From positions 1 to 6,674 of the forward strand of contig CALZLE010000139.1 in NCBI GenBank assembly GCA_945788205.1: a stretch of DNA of 6,674 bases, given 5' to 3'. The stretch is from an uncultured Desulfuromonadales bacterium. GTDB taxonomy: Bacteria; Desulfobacterota; Desulfuromonadia; Desulfuromonadales; Geopsychrobacteraceae. A program made the translations under genes and the position numbers. This document shows, piece by piece, positions 6,095-6,674 of this stretch. The notes beneath the pieces are model-generated. The model was not told the origin of the DNA. It did not search any database and worked only from the letters and a program-made list of their open reading frames with translations. The number at the start of each line of letters is the position of its first letter. Position 1 is the stretch's first letter.

Positions 6095-6674
6095 ATGAGC
6101 AAAACATTTTACATCACCACACCAATCTATTACGTCAATGATGTCCCACACATCGGCCATGCTTACACGACCTTGGCCTGCGACGTCATGGCCCGCTACA
6201 AACGATCGCGTGGTTTTGAAGTCGGTTTTCTGACCGGTACGGACGAGCACGGCCAGAAGGTCGAGACAGCCGCCAAAGCCAACGGCGAAACGCCACTCGA
6301 GTTGGCAGACCGCGTCGTTAAGCGCTTTCAAGCCTTGTGGGACAAACTTAACTGTTCCAATACAGACTTTATCCGTACCACCCAGGAACGGCACAAACAT
6401 ACGGTTTCTGAGCAATTCAAAAACATTGAGGCCAAGGGTGATATTTACCTTGGCTACTATGAAGATTGGTACTGTACCCCGTGCGAAACATTCTGGACAG
6501 AAACTCAGTTACTCGACGGAACATGCCCCGATTGCGGTCGTGAAACCACCAAGCTGAAGGAAGAATCCTACTTCTTCAAAATGAGCAAATATCAGGACCA
6601 ACTGCTCAAGTATATTGAAGAGAATCCCGACTTCATCCAGCCGAAATCACGGCGCAATGAAATCATCAGCTTTG
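6095..6674 (+). CDS. metG: Methionyl-tRNA synthetase, N-terminal 193 codons (runs off the window)
   Basis: MetRS charges tRNA-Met with methionine using ATP. The visible part starts with the beta strand FYITTPIYYVN and holds the class I HIGH signature as HIGH (19-22). GTDEHG follows at 48-53. A zinc knuckle has paired cysteines CTPC (127-130) and CPDC (144-147). The sequence is of the Thermus/Bacillus type (starts with YITTPIYYVN) and not the E. coli type. The KMSKS loop lies beyond the window; the KMSKY at 162-166 is a conserved segment of the connective region and is not that loop. The frame is open to the last base, so the 3' part is missing only because the window ends. The start is fixed by the strong ribosome binding site. 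Confidence 0.96.
   Translation, partial: MSKTFYITTPIYYVNDVPHIGHAYTTLACDVMARYKRSRGFEVGFLTGTDEHGQKVETAAKANGETPLELADRVVKRFQALWDKLNCSNTDFIRTTQERHKHTVSEQFKNIEAKGDIYLGYYEDWYCTPCETFWTETQLLDGTCPDCGRETTKLKEESYFFKMSKYQDQLLKYIEENPDFIQPKSRRNEIISF

Noticed and set aside
5749..6415. Long open frames antisense to and overlapping the ricT tail and the metG start (107 and 207 codons)
   Set aside because: They run opposite a low-complexity Arg/Lys/Gln-coding stretch whose complement rarely makes stop codons. The products are Leu/Val/Phe-rich composition artefacts without family features or ribosome binding sites.
6578..6592. KMSKY in MetRS taken as the catalytic KMSKS loop
   Set aside because: It lies only about 140 residues after HIGH, in a segment that reads SYFFKMSKY in this enzyme family. 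The true KMSKS loop comes much later, outside the window.

Overview
The window is a compact stretch of bacterial chromosome that is almost entirely coding. It has two divergent housekeeping operons. No mobile element, RNA gene, CRISPR array or foreign-looking island was seen. The gene order tmk-holB-ricT(PSP1)-metG, next to rnc-era-der, together with protein features such as a Thermus/Bacillus-type MetRS and a PSP1/RicT protein in an otherwise proteobacterial-looking setting, suggests a Desulfuromonadales-type (Geobacter/Pelobacter/Desulfuromonas relatives, formerly Deltaproteobacteria) organism. This taxon call is inference from gene content and order, with moderate confidence.

Minus strand (about 3109 down to 114): rnc (RNase III), era and der (EngA) form a tight operon. 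rnc and era overlap by ATGA, and era and der are 15 nt apart. All three products act in rRNA processing or ribosome assembly. A good sigma70-type promoter (3081-3109) sits directly upstream of rnc. It shows that the long TTG-started reading frame for rnc is wrong and that translation begins at a GTG at 3046 with its own ribosome binding site.

Intergenic hub (3047-3270): two promoters face away from each other. Their -35 boxes are only about 45 bp apart, and that gap holds a near-palindrome plus a further inverted copy of the same TGTTTCA-like element. This is the most plausible place for shared control of the two operons.

Plus strand (3271 to the end): tmk (dTMP kinase) and holB (DNA polymerase III delta-prime) overlap by ATGA. 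They are followed by ricT (a PSP1-domain, cysteine-rich protein with a long Arg/Lys/Gln-rich tail) and the first 193 codons of metG (methionyl-tRNA synthetase), which runs off the right edge. The operon joins dTTP supply, the replication clamp loader, a probable RNA-metabolism factor and translation.

The region is largely ordinary. The points worth a second look are the rnc start correction, the divergent operator-like region, and the entirely hydrophobic-free basic tail on RicT. I see no evidence of a previously undescribed multi-gene system.
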